A stretch of 64,000 nucleotides of DNA from Glycocaulis alkaliphilus (GTDB lineage: Bacteria; Pseudomonadota; Alphaproteobacteria; Caulobacterales; Maricaulaceae): NCBI RefSeq assembly GCF_004000605.1, contig NZ_CP018911.1, positions 62,001 through 126,000 on the forward strand, read 5' to 3'. The notes under the pieces are model-generated. The model worked only from the letters and a program-made list of their open reading frames with translations. It was not told the DNA's origin and made no database searches. Below are positions 55,513 through 63,888 of the stretch, in pieces. The first letter of the stretch is position 1. Each line of letters starts with the position of its first letter. Both the position numbers and the translations under genes were made by a program.

Positions 55513-56658
55513 TCAGGGCGCCAGCAGGTTGGCCACCCGGTCGGCATAGAGCCGCCCCTGCGTCGTCAGGCGCACGCCTGACGCGTCCATGGCAATAAGC
55601 CCGTCAGCCAGCAGGGATGCGGCGGCCTCCTCATCGACATCGTGCCCGGTCAGGGACTTCAGGCGCGTCCGGTCCAGACCTTCCGCGATACGCAGCCCCA
55701 TCAGCACGCGCTCCTGCGCCTCTTCCAGCGCGCTTAAATGCTCAAGTTCAGAGAGGGGCTGCTGGCTGGCGGCGATATAGTCTGCAGGGCGCATCGGCGC
55801 GGCATGGACAATGCGCCCCCCTCCCGCGTGTGAGCCGATGCGGCCATGCGCGCCGGGGCCGATGCCGATCCAGTCCCCGCCTGTCCAGTAAAGCCGGTTA
55901 TGGCGCGAGCGGTGGGCGTCCGCGCGCGCATGATTGGAAATCTCGTACGCCTCCAGCCCCGCGGCGCGGGTAAGATCCTGCGTCGCCGTGAACATGTCAG
56001 CGGCGAGATCTTCAGGCGGCGGCACCAGCGTGCCGCGCTTTACCTGGCGCGCGAAGGCGGTGCCGTCCTCGATCGTCAGCTGATAGGCCGAGAGATGATC
56101 AATCCCCAGCGCCAGCACTGTGGACAGCTCGCCCTTCCAACCGTCAAGGCTCTGGTCCTCGCGCGCATAGATGAGATCGGCCGAGACGCGCGCCACCAGA
56201 GAACGGGCTATTTCCAGCGCCTCCAGCCCGGCGCGGGCATCATGATCGCGCCCCAGACGCGCCAGGGCGGCATCGTCCAGCGATTGCATGCCAACCGATA
56301 GCCGGTTGATCCCGGCGCTAACAATATCGGCCAGGCATGAGCGCTCGGCCGGATTGGCCTCCAGTCCGAGCTCTGCCTCCGGCGCCAGCCCCCACAAGGT
56401 TTCGGCCGTTTCCAGTATGCGGGCAATGTCGCGCGCCTCCATCAGGGAGGGCGTGCCGCCGCCAAAATGTATGCTGGCGAGCGTGCGCGGCCCGGTCACC
56501 GCGCGCCAGCGGGCCATGTCGGCGATCAGCGCATCGACGAGGGCCGCGCTATCGGCGCCTTTGGCCTTGTAGACATTGAAATCGCAATACGGGCAGATCC
56601 GCACGCAATAGGGCCAGTGAATATAAAGCCCAAGCGGAGCGGGCGCGTGGGTGCTCAC
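55513..56658 (-). CDS. hemW: Radical SAM heme chaperone HemW
   Basis: 381 residues. The radical SAM cluster motif is Cys-x3-Cys-x2-Cys in [14 protein letters not shown] (about 15-28), followed by [12 protein letters not shown] and a HemN_C-like C-terminal domain. HemW resembles oxygen-independent coproporphyrinogen oxidase but is thought to insert heme into target proteins. It overlaps the end of rdgB by four bases; rdgB-hemW is a very common pair. Confidence 0.95.
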   Translation of the reverse strand: MSTHAPAPLGLYIHWPYCVRICPYCDFNVYKAKGADSAALVDALIADMARWRAVTGPRTLASIHFGGGTPSLMEARDIARILETAETLWGLAPEAELGLEANPAERSCLADIVSAGINRLSVGMQSLDDAALARLGRDHDARAGLEALEIARSLVARVSADLIYAREDQSLDGWKGELSTVLALGIDHLSAYQLTIEDGTAFARQVKRGTLVPPPEDLAADMFTATQDLTRAAGLEAYEISNHARADAHRSRHNRLYWTGGDWIGIGPGAHGRIGSHAGGGRIVHAAPMRPADYIAASQQPLSELEHLSALEEAQERVLMGLRIAEGLDRTRLKSLTGHDVDEEAAASLLADGLIAMDASGVRLTTQGRLYADRVANLLAP

Positions 56659-57278
56659 GTGCCGAGCACCGCGTCTGTGAGCTTTCTGAAAGCGGCGGCG
56701 CGGTGGCTGAGGGCTTTTTTCTCCGCAGCGCCCATCTCGGCAAAGGTGCGGGTTTCGCCTCGGGCCACAAACACCGGATCATAGCCAAAGCCCTGATCCC
56801 CGCGCGGCGGCCAGACAAGATCACCCTTCACCTCGCCCTCGAAGACCAGCTCGGCCCCGTCCGGGTGGACCAGCGCCAGCACGCAGACAAAGCGCGCGGA
56901 GCGGTCCGTACTGCCAGAGGCGGCGAGTTTCGCCTCCACCGTCTCCATGGCGAGACGGAAATCCTTCTCCGGCCCGGCCCAGCGCGCGGAATATACGCCC
57001 GGCTCACCACCGAGCGCACTCACTTCCAGACCTGAATCATCGGCCAGCGCCACCGCTCCGGAGGCCTTTGCGGCGGTCCGCGCCTTCAAAAGCGCATTGC
57101 CCGAAAAAGTTTTTTCAGTCTCTTCCGGCTCCTCCAGGCCCATCTCGCCTGCCCCTTTGACGGTGATCGAGAAGGGCGCGACAAGATCGGCTATCTCCTT
57201 GATCTTGCCTGCATTATGGCTCGCCAGCACCCACAGCGGAGCGTCCCGGAACAGGCGGTTTTTGGTGACTACATCCAT
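56655..57278 (-). CDS. rdgB: Non-canonical purine NTP pyrophosphatase (RdgB/HAM1)
   Basis: 207 residues with the family's [16 protein letters not shown] start (about 18-33), [24 protein letters not shown] in the middle and GFGYDPVFV late. The enzyme hydrolyses dITP and XTP to monophosphates, keeping deaminated purines out of DNA. hemW follows with a four-base overlap. The divergent region upstream is AT-rich and holds inverted and direct repeats. Confidence 0.97.
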   Translation of the reverse strand: MDVVTKNRLFRDAPLWVLASHNAGKIKEIADLVAPFSITVKGAGEMGLEEPEETEKTFSGNALLKARTAAKASGAVALADDSGLEVSALGGEPGVYSARWAGPEKDFRLAMETVEAKLAASGSTDRSARFVCVLALVHPDGAELVFEGEVKGDLVWPPRGDQGFGYDPVFVARGETRTFAEMGAAEKKALSHRAAAFRKLTDAVLGT

Positions 57279-57283
57279 TTACG

Positions 57284-57328
57284 CATATCGCCTTTCGAAA
57301 AATTCATATCGTTTTTCGATATTTTTTT
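57284..57328. promoter_or_regulatory. Direct and inverted repeats upstream of rdgB
   Basis: CATATCG-N2-TTTCGA occurs twice (57284-57298 and 57305-57319), and the second copy forms the inverted repeat ATATCG-TTTTT-CGATAT (57306-57322) followed by seven T. It sits between rdgB (leftward) and the small membrane protein gene (rightward), so it could be an operator or a promoter element; the T run also makes it terminator-like. Confidence 0.4.
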
Positions 57329-57473
57329 GTTGCAAAGCGATGAGTGCCTTGCTAGATGTGTTTTCGAGGCAAGCGGAACACCCCGCTGCCTCACGGCAGA
57401 AGCCCCGGCAAACAAAAGACCGGAGCAAAGGCCGAAGGTTGATCGATAACACTGGACCTCAAAGGAGACAAAG

Positions 57474-57590
57474 ATGGTCAGGCTCGAAAACAACACCCGC
57501 AATTTTCCGTTTGCGGCTATCATGAATGTGGTTCTGGTCGCTGCGGTAGTAGCGGGCATGGCTGCGGCGCTGTCACCGATTGTCGCATAA
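57474..57590 (+). CDS. Small membrane protein, 38 residues
   Basis: A short open frame with a strong Shine-Dalgarno (AAAGGAG, then seven bases, then ATG) encoding MVRLENNTRNFPFAAIMNVV... with one hydrophobic helix (about residues 13-37) rich in Val and Ala, ending PIVA. It was not listed because of its length, but the ribosome-binding site, the hydrophobic pattern and the position make it credible. An upstream TTGCAA/TAGATG pair (57330-57357) may be its promoter. No family is recognised. Confidence 0.55.
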   Translation: MVRLENNTRNFPFAAIMNVVLVAAVVAGMAAALSPIVA

Positions 57591-57688
57591 GGCGGCGCCG
57601 TGAGGCAGCATGACGGCACCGGGTGCGTCTGACCTCTTCCCCCTTGGAGGCAGCATCGCGCCCGGTGTGACGTCGCAGAAGGGCAGGG

Positions 57689-58249
57689 ATGCGTGCGCTA
57701 AGTCCGGGATTTCTGACATCCCTTCTGAAAATTTTCCTCGACGTGGCGATTATCGTGCTCTGGGGCCTTCTGGTCCTGGCCAGCCTCGTCACCCTCTCCT
57801 TGATGGCCTTTGGCATCTTCAGCCTCACCGGCATGGGCCCGGACCTGCCAGACGCCTTTGTCCGTTTCCTCCAACTTGATATCGTCATCGCGCTGCCGCT
57901 GGGTGTGGCCGCGATCATTGCGATTCTCTTCATTACCGACCGGCTGCGCCGCATCGTCATCACCCTTGTGCAGGGTGATCCCTTCGTGCCGGAAAATGCC
58001 GGCCATCTGCGCGCCATCGCTCTGGCCATCGCCATCTACCAGATCATCCGCTACGGCGCGCATGGCATTATCGCGCTGATCTTCACCGTGTTTGGCCGCC
58101 CGGTGGAAAGCGGGGTCAGCGTCCAGCCGGAGTTCGGCCTGAATGCCCTGAATATCGGCGCCTGGATCGCCGTTATCGCCCTTCTCGTCCTGTCAGAAGT
58201 GTTCCGTGAGGGAACGCGCCTGCGCGACGAGCAGAAGCTGACGATCTAG
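57689..58249 (+). CDS. DUF2975 membrane protein
   Basis: 186 residues with four hydrophobic helices: about 14-45, 65-85, 105-130 and 148-168. The segment DRLRRIVITLVQGDPFVPENAGHLRAIA is the DUF2975 signature. Such proteins are found next to a small XRE-type regulator, as here 12 bases downstream, and are thought to be part of a membrane sensor-regulator pair; that role is not established. An AGGGCAGGG stretch precedes the ATG. Confidence 0.85.
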   Translation: MRALSPGFLTSLLKIFLDVAIIVLWGLLVLASLVTLSLMAFGIFSLTGMGPDLPDAFVRFLQLDIVIALPLGVAAIIAILFITDRLRRIVITLVQGDPFVPENAGHLRAIALAIAIYQIIRYGAHGIIALIFTVFGRPVESGVSVQPEFGLNALNIGAWIAVIALLVLSEVFREGTRLRDEQKLTI

Positions 58250-58261
58250 GGGGCGCGAGAC

Positions 58262-58498
58262 ATGGCAATCCGCGTCACCCTCGACCGTATGCTTCTCGAA
58301 CGGCGCATGTCGCTGACAGAGCTGTGCGACCGTGTCGGCATCACCATGGCCAATCTCTCCATCCTGAAAACCGGCAAGGCCAAGGCCGTGCGCTTTTCCA
58401 CGCTGGAAGCGCTGTGCCGCGAGCTCGATTGCCAGCCCGGCGATTTGCTGCAGTTTACCGACGAACCTGGCGAAGAGGATGACGACGGGACGGAGTAG
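58262..58498 (+). CDS. XRE-family (YozG-like) transcriptional regulator
   Basis: 78 residues. A helix-turn-helix at about 11-45 (LLERRMSLTELCDRVGITMANLSILKTGKAK) and the following STLEALCRELDCQPGDLLQF match the small HTH regulators paired with DUF2975 proteins. The C-terminus is strongly acidic. It probably regulates its own operon; targets are unknown. GGGGCG precedes the ATG. Confidence 0.88.
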   Translation: MAIRVTLDRMLLERRMSLTELCDRVGITMANLSILKTGKAKAVRFSTLEALCRELDCQPGDLLQFTDEPGEEDDDGTE

Positions 58499-58502
58499 CT
58501 AC

Positions 58503-59252
58503 TTACCGCCGTCCCCTGCGCCGTGATGAGAACATGTCGTCATCCAGCACAAACAGGCGCGGATCGGCGCGCTGACCAAGGCGCACCTCATCGAGCGTCA
58601 CCTGCGTGAGCGAGCCCATCCCGTCCACCGCATACCAGCCCAGAAGCGCCACCTCGCCCGCGGGCGCGGCCGGGTCATCGTCACCAAAGGCCAGCGTCAC
58701 CCGGCCCTCGGCCTCGCCTTGCGGATCCTCCAGCGTCACATAGAGCTGATTGTCATAGCGGCCCACCTCCACAATCGCGCCGGAGGATTCCAGCTCCGAA
58801 GCAGGCGCCAGCAGCCAGCGCAGGGGCGTGGAGCGGATCGGCGCACGGTCAACCGTTTCCAGCGCGCTGTCGGCAATCGCCACCGTCGAGCCATCGGCCA
58901 CGATCAGCAAAGGCGAGGGCGCATCATAGGCAAAGCGTACCCGTCCGGGGCGCGACAGGGCGATATCGCCATCACTGACGGAGCCATCAGGGTTCACCTG
59001 CCGGAAACGGGCCTGCAGGGTCTCAACGGCGGCAAAGATTTCCAGCGCGCGGGCGCGCTCCACTGCTTCGCCGCGGCCGGACTGCTCGACAGCCTCTGCC
59101 GGCGGCAGGGTTTCAACCTCCTGCGCCTCTTGCGCTTCCTGCACGATGACAAGGCCGGTATCGGCGTTCACATCGAACGCGGTGCTATTGGCGTCCGCCG
59201 TGCTCCAGCCGGTGGACAGCGCTGCAAGGGCGGTGGCAAGCGTGGTCAGCAT
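58503..59252 (-). CDS. LolA-family outer-membrane lipoprotein carrier-like protein
   Basis: 249 residues from the ATG at 59250-59252 (AGGGACC upstream), which opens a short signal peptide. After an acidic stretch with repeated QEAQEAQEVE comes the LolA fold: LQARFRQVNPDGSVSDGDIALSRPGRVRFAYDAPSPLLIVADG and PLRWLLAP. LolA carries lipoproteins from the inner to the outer membrane; the acidic insert and the long C-terminus mean this could be a variant with another role. It is divergent from the DUF2244 gene. Confidence 0.8.
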   Translation of the reverse strand: MLTTLATALAALSTGWSTADANSTAFDVNADTGLVIVQEAQEAQEVETLPPAEAVEQSGRGEAVERARALEIFAAVETLQARFRQVNPDGSVSDGDIALSRPGRVRFAYDAPSPLLIVADGSTVAIADSALETVDRAPIRSTPLRWLLAPASELESSGAIVEVGRYDNQLYVTLEDPQGEAEGRVTLAFGDDDPAAPAGEVALLGWYAVDGMGSLTQVTLDEVRLGQRADPRLFVLDDDMFSSRRRGRR

Positions 59253-59442
59253 TTTCAGGTCCCTTTCCTTCGTGCCGGGGACAATCACTATGACCCTATG
59301 GCTAAAGGCAAATTGCGGCCCATGAAAGGCGTTTGCGTTCATCTGCGCGACAGCAATTCGTAACGCGAAAAGCCCGGCAAAGTGTCATTCGCCGCACCCG
59401 CTGGCCTCGCCCGAAGCGCGCCTTTGCCCTATCTTGCGTGCC

Positions 59443-60021
59443 ATGAAACGCCGCACGGCAATAGAGAACTGGCCGATCGAGGCCCATGGCCGTCCGCTGC
59501 GTCTGGACCATCTGGACGCGCGCGAGGACGTGCTTCTGGACGCCCACGTGCGGCCCAACCGTTCGCTCGGCAGCCCCGCTTTCATCGCGCTGATGGTGGC
59601 CATCGCCGTTATCAGCTTTACCGCAGGTCTGGCCTTTCTGCTGGCCGGGGCATGGCCGGTGCTGGGCTTTTTCGGGCTGGACGTGCTGATCGTCTGGCTC
59701 GCCTTCCGGCTCAATTATCGCGACGGGCGGCGTCTGGAGCGTATCCATATCACGCCAGATGCCATCCATGTCATGCGCCGCTGGCCGACAGGCTATGAGA
59801 CGCTCTACCGCCTGCCCTCTGCCTGGACCCGGCTTGTCGTGGACCATGAGGACGATCCGGACGTGCAGCCGCGCCTGACCGCCATGGGCAAGCACGTGCT
59901 GGTCGGCTCGGTCCTCTCGCCGCGTGAACGGCGTGAGCTTGCGGGCGCGATTGGCGAAGCGCTTGCAAAGGCGCGCACCAGCCCGGTGGCTCTGGCGCAA
60001 GAAACGGGTGGCGCTGCTTAA
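59443..60021 (+). CDS. DUF2244 membrane protein
   Basis: 192 residues from the ATG at 59443 (an upstream TTG at 59434 is less likely). Two hydrophobic helices (about 47-90) with LAFRLNYRDGRR and the C-terminal YRLPSAWTRLVVDHEDD match DUF2244, often annotated as an integral membrane protein of unknown function. It lies before the Ada-like gene. Confidence 0.85.
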   Translation: MKRRTAIENWPIEAHGRPLRLDHLDAREDVLLDAHVRPNRSLGSPAFIALMVAIAVISFTAGLAFLLAGAWPVLGFFGLDVLIVWLAFRLNYRDGRRLERIHITPDAIHVMRRWPTGYETLYRLPSAWTRLVVDHEDDPDVQPRLTAMGKHVLVGSVLSPRERRELAGAIGEALAKARTSPVALAQETGGAA

Positions 60022-60044
60022 GTGTCAGCGGCACTCTTGCTCCC

Positions 60045-60914
60045 ATGACCGATCTTGCCAGCCCTTCAGAAACCGTGCCCGCCCTTGCCCTGCGCGCGAG
60101 CGATTATCCGCGCATCAATGCCGCGCTGGATTTCATCGGCGCCCACTGGGAGGAACAGCCCTCGCTGGAACGCATTGCGCAGGCTGCGGGGCTTTCCCCG
60201 CACCATTTCCAGCGCGTCTTCACCCGCTGGACCGGGGCGAGCCCGAAACGCATGATCGCCGCCCTTACCCATGCCAGCGCCCGCCGCCTGATGCGTGAAG
60301 GGGCAAGCGTGCTGGAAGCCGCGCTGGAAACCGGCCTTTCCGGGCCGTCGCGCCTGCATGATGTCTTCATCGCGGAAGAAGCCGTCACGCCCGGCAATGC
60401 CCGCAGCGCTGGTATCGGACTGGAATTTGCCATTGGCCATGCCCCGACGCCCTTTGGCACTGGCGTGTTTCTCATTGCTCCGCGAGGCCTCTCTGCGCTC
60501 GCCTTTGCCGATGCGGGCCGCGAGGCGGAGGCTGAAGCCGATCTGAGATCGCGCTTTCCAGCGGCGGATTTCACGGTCGATCACACGGCCGCCGATCATT
60601 ATGCGCAAGCGATCTTCGGTGGGGGCGGCATACGGCCTGTCCCGCTCGTCCTCTACGGCACGCCCTGGCGGCGGCAGGTCTGGCGCGCCCTTCTGGCCAT
60701 CCCGCCCGGCGAAACCACTTCCTACGGTGAGATTGCCCGCGATGTCCGCACCATGAAGGCGAGCCGAGCGGTGGGCGCAGCCGTCGGCGCCAACCCGGTC
60801 AGCTGGCTCATTCCCTGTCACCGCGTGCTGGCGAGCGACGGACGGCTCAATGGCTACCATTGGGGGCTGGAGCGTAAGCGCGCCATGCTCGCCTACGAGG
60901 CCGCAACGCGCTAG
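60045..60914 (+). CDS. Ada-like methylated-DNA-protein cysteine methyltransferase with AraC HTH
   Basis: 289 residues. An AraC-type helix-turn-helix (about 38-105, LERIAQAAGLSPHHFQRVFTRWTG) precedes an O6-methylguanine transferase domain. Its active Cys258 lies in IPCHRVLA, after GETTSYGEIARD and RAVGAAVGANPV. It removes methyl groups from O6-methylguanine onto itself. It lacks the N-terminal zinc domain of E. coli Ada, which repairs phosphotriesters and triggers induction, so control must differ. Confidence 0.92.
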   Translation: MTDLASPSETVPALALRASDYPRINAALDFIGAHWEEQPSLERIAQAAGLSPHHFQRVFTRWTGASPKRMIAALTHASARRLMREGASVLEAALETGLSGPSRLHDVFIAEEAVTPGNARSAGIGLEFAIGHAPTPFGTGVFLIAPRGLSALAFADAGREAEAEADLRSRFPAADFTVDHTAADHYAQAIFGGGGIRPVPLVLYGTPWRRQVWRALLAIPPGETTSYGEIARDVRTMKASRAVGAAVGANPVSWLIPCHRVLASDGRLNGYHWGLERKRAMLAYEAATR

Positions 60915-60924
60915 ATAGCGTGGC

Positions 60925-61563
60925 ATGTATGATCTCTCGCTCCAGCTTCTCCTTGCCGTTTTTGCGGTCTTCATCCTCACGTGTCTGGGCTATGGCCTGC
61001 TGCGCTTGAGGGCGCTGCGCGCTGACGCCGCCGAGGAATATGCCGACCGCACCGCCACCAAGCCCGCCACCGTGCGCGGTGTCAGCGAGGCCGAGTTCAC
61101 CCGCCTCTATGTGAACAGCTTTGCGCCGCGCTGGGCTTTCTACCTCGCCGCCGGGTGCCTGATCGCCATTGTGCTCAGCCCGGTCGCGCTGACCCTTATC
61201 CCGGCCATTTATGACCAGATCTGGCGGGCCACAGGCGCGCATGACTGGGCAGGCCGTGGCGGTTATGTCTTCATGTTCACGGTGTTTTTCGGCGTTGTCG
61301 CCTTCGGCGCGCTGCCTGCCTTCGTGCTGGCCCGCCTGCATCACACCCGCGCGCCCGAACCCTTCACCCACGCGCTTGCCAGCGCGCGCGGCGAGCCCAT
61401 CCCGGAGGAAACCGGCTGGCGCAGACGGCCCAAATGGGCCCGGAGGGTGCGGCCCGACACAGACGTGGACGCCGACGGGAGCAGCGATACCGGCCGCAAG
61501 GACACCGCCCCTGACTCTGCTGATGGCAGTGCAGGCGGTGGTGATGGCGGCGGCAGTGACTAA
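60925..61563 (+). CDS. Membrane protein of unknown function
   Basis: 212 residues, unrecognised. Hydrophobic helices at about 4-27, 72-95 and 114-135; a loop with SEAEFTRLYVNSFAPRW; the C-terminal 60 residues are hydrophilic and end in a Gly/Asp/Ser-rich tail (GSAGGGDGGGSD). It begins ten bases after the Ada-like gene, suggesting an operon. No function can be inferred. Confidence 0.7.
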   Translation: MYDLSLQLLLAVFAVFILTCLGYGLLRLRALRADAAEEYADRTATKPATVRGVSEAEFTRLYVNSFAPRWAFYLAAGCLIAIVLSPVALTLIPAIYDQIWRATGAHDWAGRGGYVFMFTVFFGVVAFGALPAFVLARLHHTRAPEPFTHALASARGEPIPEETGWRRRPKWARRVRPDTDVDADGSSDTGRKDTAPDSADGSAGGGDGGGSD

Positions 61564-61598
61564 CTCTCAGGCCTGACAGGCAGCAAGAGGAACTGGAT

Positions 61599-62063
61599 AT
61601 GCGATACCTCCACACCATGGTGCGCGTCAGCGATGTGGACGCGAGCCTGCGCTTTTACTGCGAGGGGCTGGGCTTGAAGGAAGTCCGCCGCATGGATAGC
61701 GAGAAGGGCCGGTTTACCCTGATCTTCCTGTGCTCGCCCGATGATATTGCCGCGGCTGGCGGGGTGCCGGAGAGCGGTCCGCTGCCTGCGGGTCTGCCTT
61801 GCATCGAGCTTACCCATAACTGGGATCCGGAAACCTATTCAGGCGGGCGCAATTTCGGCCATCTCGCCTACCGGGTGAAGGACATCTATGCGCTGTGCGC
61901 GCGCCTGCAGGGTATGGGCTATACGATCAACCGCCCGCCGCGCGACGGCCATATGGCTTTCGTGCGCTCACCGGATAATATCTCGGTCGAACTCCTGCAG
62001 GAGGGCGAAAGCCTGCCTGCCAAAGAGCCCTGGGCCAGCATGGAAAACACCGGAAGCTGGTAA
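61599..62063 (+). CDS. gloA: Lactoylglutathione lyase (glyoxalase I)
   Basis: 154 residues. The metal ligands expected for glyoxalase I are His5 (LHTMVRVSD), Glu70 (IELTHNW), His88 (FGHLAYRV) and Glu131 (ISVELLQEG), in two beta-alpha-beta-beta-beta modules. The enzyme converts the methylglyoxal-glutathione adduct to S-lactoylglutathione. AAGAGGA sits before the ATG. Confidence 0.95.
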   Translation: MRYLHTMVRVSDVDASLRFYCEGLGLKEVRRMDSEKGRFTLIFLCSPDDIAAAGGVPESGPLPAGLPCIELTHNWDPETYSGGRNFGHLAYRVKDIYALCARLQGMGYTINRPPRDGHMAFVRSPDNISVELLQEGESLPAKEPWASMENTGSW

Positions 62064-62105
62064 GCTGCGCTTGCCCTTCGCCAACATTTTGTCTGGACAG
62101 GATTC

Positions 62106-63485
62106 ATGATTCGACCCTTCAGCCTGGCAGCCCTTGGCCTTGCCGCTGCCTGTGCAGCCCAGCCTGCCACTCCGGCCTATGAGGGGTTTGCGCCCTGCGC
62201 GGATGCCGGTGACTATCCCACGCTCGCTGACAGCCTGTGCCGGGTGGAGAGCGTGCCGCTGCGCCCGCCGCACGAAGGTGATGAGAGCACGATAGAGCTC
62301 TTCGTCCGCCTCTTCCCCGAAAGGGATCTGCACGCGCGGCGCGGCGCAGTCTGGCTGATCGCGGGGGGTCCGGGAGAGACCGGTGCGTCCTTCTATCCCT
62401 TCCTCGACGAGTTCCGCAGCGCCTTCCCCGGCTATGATCTGGTGATCCCGGATCATCGCGGGACGGGCTATTCTGCCAAGCTCTGCCCGGATCAGGAATC
62501 GCCGCAAAGCGCCGATGGTATCGCGCTCGCCGGAGAGGAATGGGGTCCGTGCATTGGTCAGATGTTTGCCGATCCCGCTCGCGCTCACGGCTTCACCATC
62601 ACCAATGCCGCCCATGATCTGTCGGCACTGATCGGCCGCCACAGGGAGCCGGGCGAGGTCCTCGTCTATGCGGTGTCCTACGGAACCCAGCTTGCCTTGC
62701 GGATGATGCAGGCCGCCCCGGTGGCGCTCGACGGGCTGGTGCTGGATGGTCTTGTCTCCCCCGAAGGCACGCCCGGCGCTGATCTGTCCCGGCGGACAGA
62801 AATTGTCGATGCGGTGGGCCGCGATCTGCTGACAGATGACGAACTGGCGGCCTATGCCCGGCTCCTGCACGAAGACTCCGCATCGGCCAGCTGGGCCGGG
62901 AGCGTGCCGGGCGGTGATCTGCGCCGCTTCATGGGCGCTTTGCTGAACTTCCCGACGCTGCGGGAGCGCATTCCGGCGCTGATCGACACGCTGGGGCGCG
63001 GCGAGACCGGGCTTCTGGACAACACGGCCGCAGAACTGGAAGGGCTGCTGGCCACACTGAACGCCTATCCCCAGTCGCCGCCATCCTTGCCGCTGGTCAT
63101 GCTGATAAGCGGCTCTGAGAACAATGAGCGCCGGGACCTGACAGCTGACACGGTGGCGGCAGAGGCGGCAGATGCCCTGTTTACCAGCCCGCTTCCCGGC
63201 CTGCTGGTCGGCATACCCGCGCCGTTATATGAGCGCGACGCATACTTTGGCGGCGGGCCAGCCAGCCTGCCGCGCACCCTCATCATCCACGGCACGCATG
63301 ACCCAAATACGCCGTATGAGGGCGCCCGCGCGCACGTTGGCATGCTGGCGCAGGCCGGTGAGGTAAGCTTCACCACCGTCGAGGGTGCGGCCCATTTCCT
63401 GCCCTTCGTTGCGCCCTCCTGCTTTGTCCAGGCGGTTTCGGCTTTCGTGGCAGGAGAACAGGCGCCGGAGACATGCCGTCCCTGA
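62106..63485 (+). CDS. Alpha/beta hydrolase, tripeptidyl-aminopeptidase-like lipoprotein
   Basis: 459 residues. The start MIRPFSLAALGLAAAC is a lipobox (Cys16). The hydrolase core has GGPGETGASFYPF (oxyanion region), PDHRGTGYS, the nucleophile Ser in YAVSYGTQLAL, and the late HGTHDPNTPYEGA with Asp and GAAHF with His. This is the pattern of the proline-iminopeptidase/tripeptidyl aminopeptidase family, probably cleaving peptides at the periplasmic face or outside. The substrate is unknown. Confidence 0.87.
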   Translation: MIRPFSLAALGLAAACAAQPATPAYEGFAPCADAGDYPTLADSLCRVESVPLRPPHEGDESTIELFVRLFPERDLHARRGAVWLIAGGPGETGASFYPFLDEFRSAFPGYDLVIPDHRGTGYSAKLCPDQESPQSADGIALAGEEWGPCIGQMFADPARAHGFTITNAAHDLSALIGRHREPGEVLVYAVSYGTQLALRMMQAAPVALDGLVLDGLVSPEGTPGADLSRRTEIVDAVGRDLLTDDELAAYARLLHEDSASASWAGSVPGGDLRRFMGALLNFPTLRERIPALIDTLGRGETGLLDNTAAELEGLLATLNAYPQSPPSLPLVMLISGSENNERRDLTADTVAAEAADALFTSPLPGLLVGIPAPLYERDAYFGGGPASLPRTLIIHGTHDPNTPYEGARAHVGMLAQAGEVSFTTVEGAAHFLPFVAPSCFVQAVSAFVAGEQAPETCRP

Positions 63486-63517
63486 CGGGGCGTGGGTAAG
63501 ATTTTATCCACAATCCC

Positions 63518-63546
63518 TTGACTTTGGTTAATGTTCCGCTTATGTT
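63518..63546 (+). promoter_or_regulatory. Sigma-70-type promoter before the last gene
   Basis: TTGACT (63518-63523), 17 bases, TATGTT (63541-63546). The -10 element overlaps the SOS box. Confidence 0.6.
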
Positions 63547-63547
63547 C
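63533..63547. promoter_or_regulatory. SOS (LexA) box before the last gene
   Basis: GTTC-CGCTTAT-GTTC, exact GTTC-N7-GTTC, covering the -10 element, a place where LexA would block transcription. Confidence 0.65.
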
Positions 63548-63570
63548 TAGATATGAACAGGAGCGGTGCC

Positions 63571-63888
63571 ATGAGCTATGCATCGAAATTGAAAGCAAGC
63601 GGCGGCGGTTATGTCCGCAATGCGGGCAAGCGCTGGCGTTATGAGGATGAGCGTGAACTGCGCGATCTGGCCCGGCGCGGCGTGCCGCTGCAGCGTATTT
63701 CACTAAAGCTCGGCCGGCCCGAAGGCGCCATCCGCGCCAAGGCGTCTGCCTTGCACCTTGATCTGGTGGAAGCACCCGAGAGTGTGCCGGTCGCACGGCC
63801 CGCGCTCAAACCCCGCAAGCTGAATGCGGGCCCGGCGAACATTGCCCCCTTCGCCCGCGAAGCCCGCCAGCTGGAGCTGTTTAACTAG
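63571..63888 (+). CDS. Small protein with SANT/HTH-like segment, SOS-box promoter
   Basis: 105 residues from the ATG at 63571, preferred to the one at 63553 because AGGAG lies seven bases before it. The middle (about 20-60: RWRYEDERELRDLARRGVPLQRISLKLGRPEGAIRAKASAL) reads as a SANT/Myb-like or sigma-like helical DNA-binding segment. The C-terminus is Pro/Arg-rich and ends ARQLELFN. It may be a DNA-binding protein induced by DNA damage; the family is not known to me. Confidence 0.7.
   Translation: MSYASKLKASGGGYVRNAGKRWRYEDERELRDLARRGVPLQRISLKLGRPEGAIRAKASALHLDLVEAPESVPVARPALKPRKLNAGPANIAPFAREARQLELFN

Noticed and set aside
63544-63558. Inverted repeat GTTC...GAAC just after the last promoter, considered as a separate operator
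   Set aside because: It shares its left half with the exact GTTC-N7-GTTC direct repeat, which explains the site better in an alphaproteobacterium.
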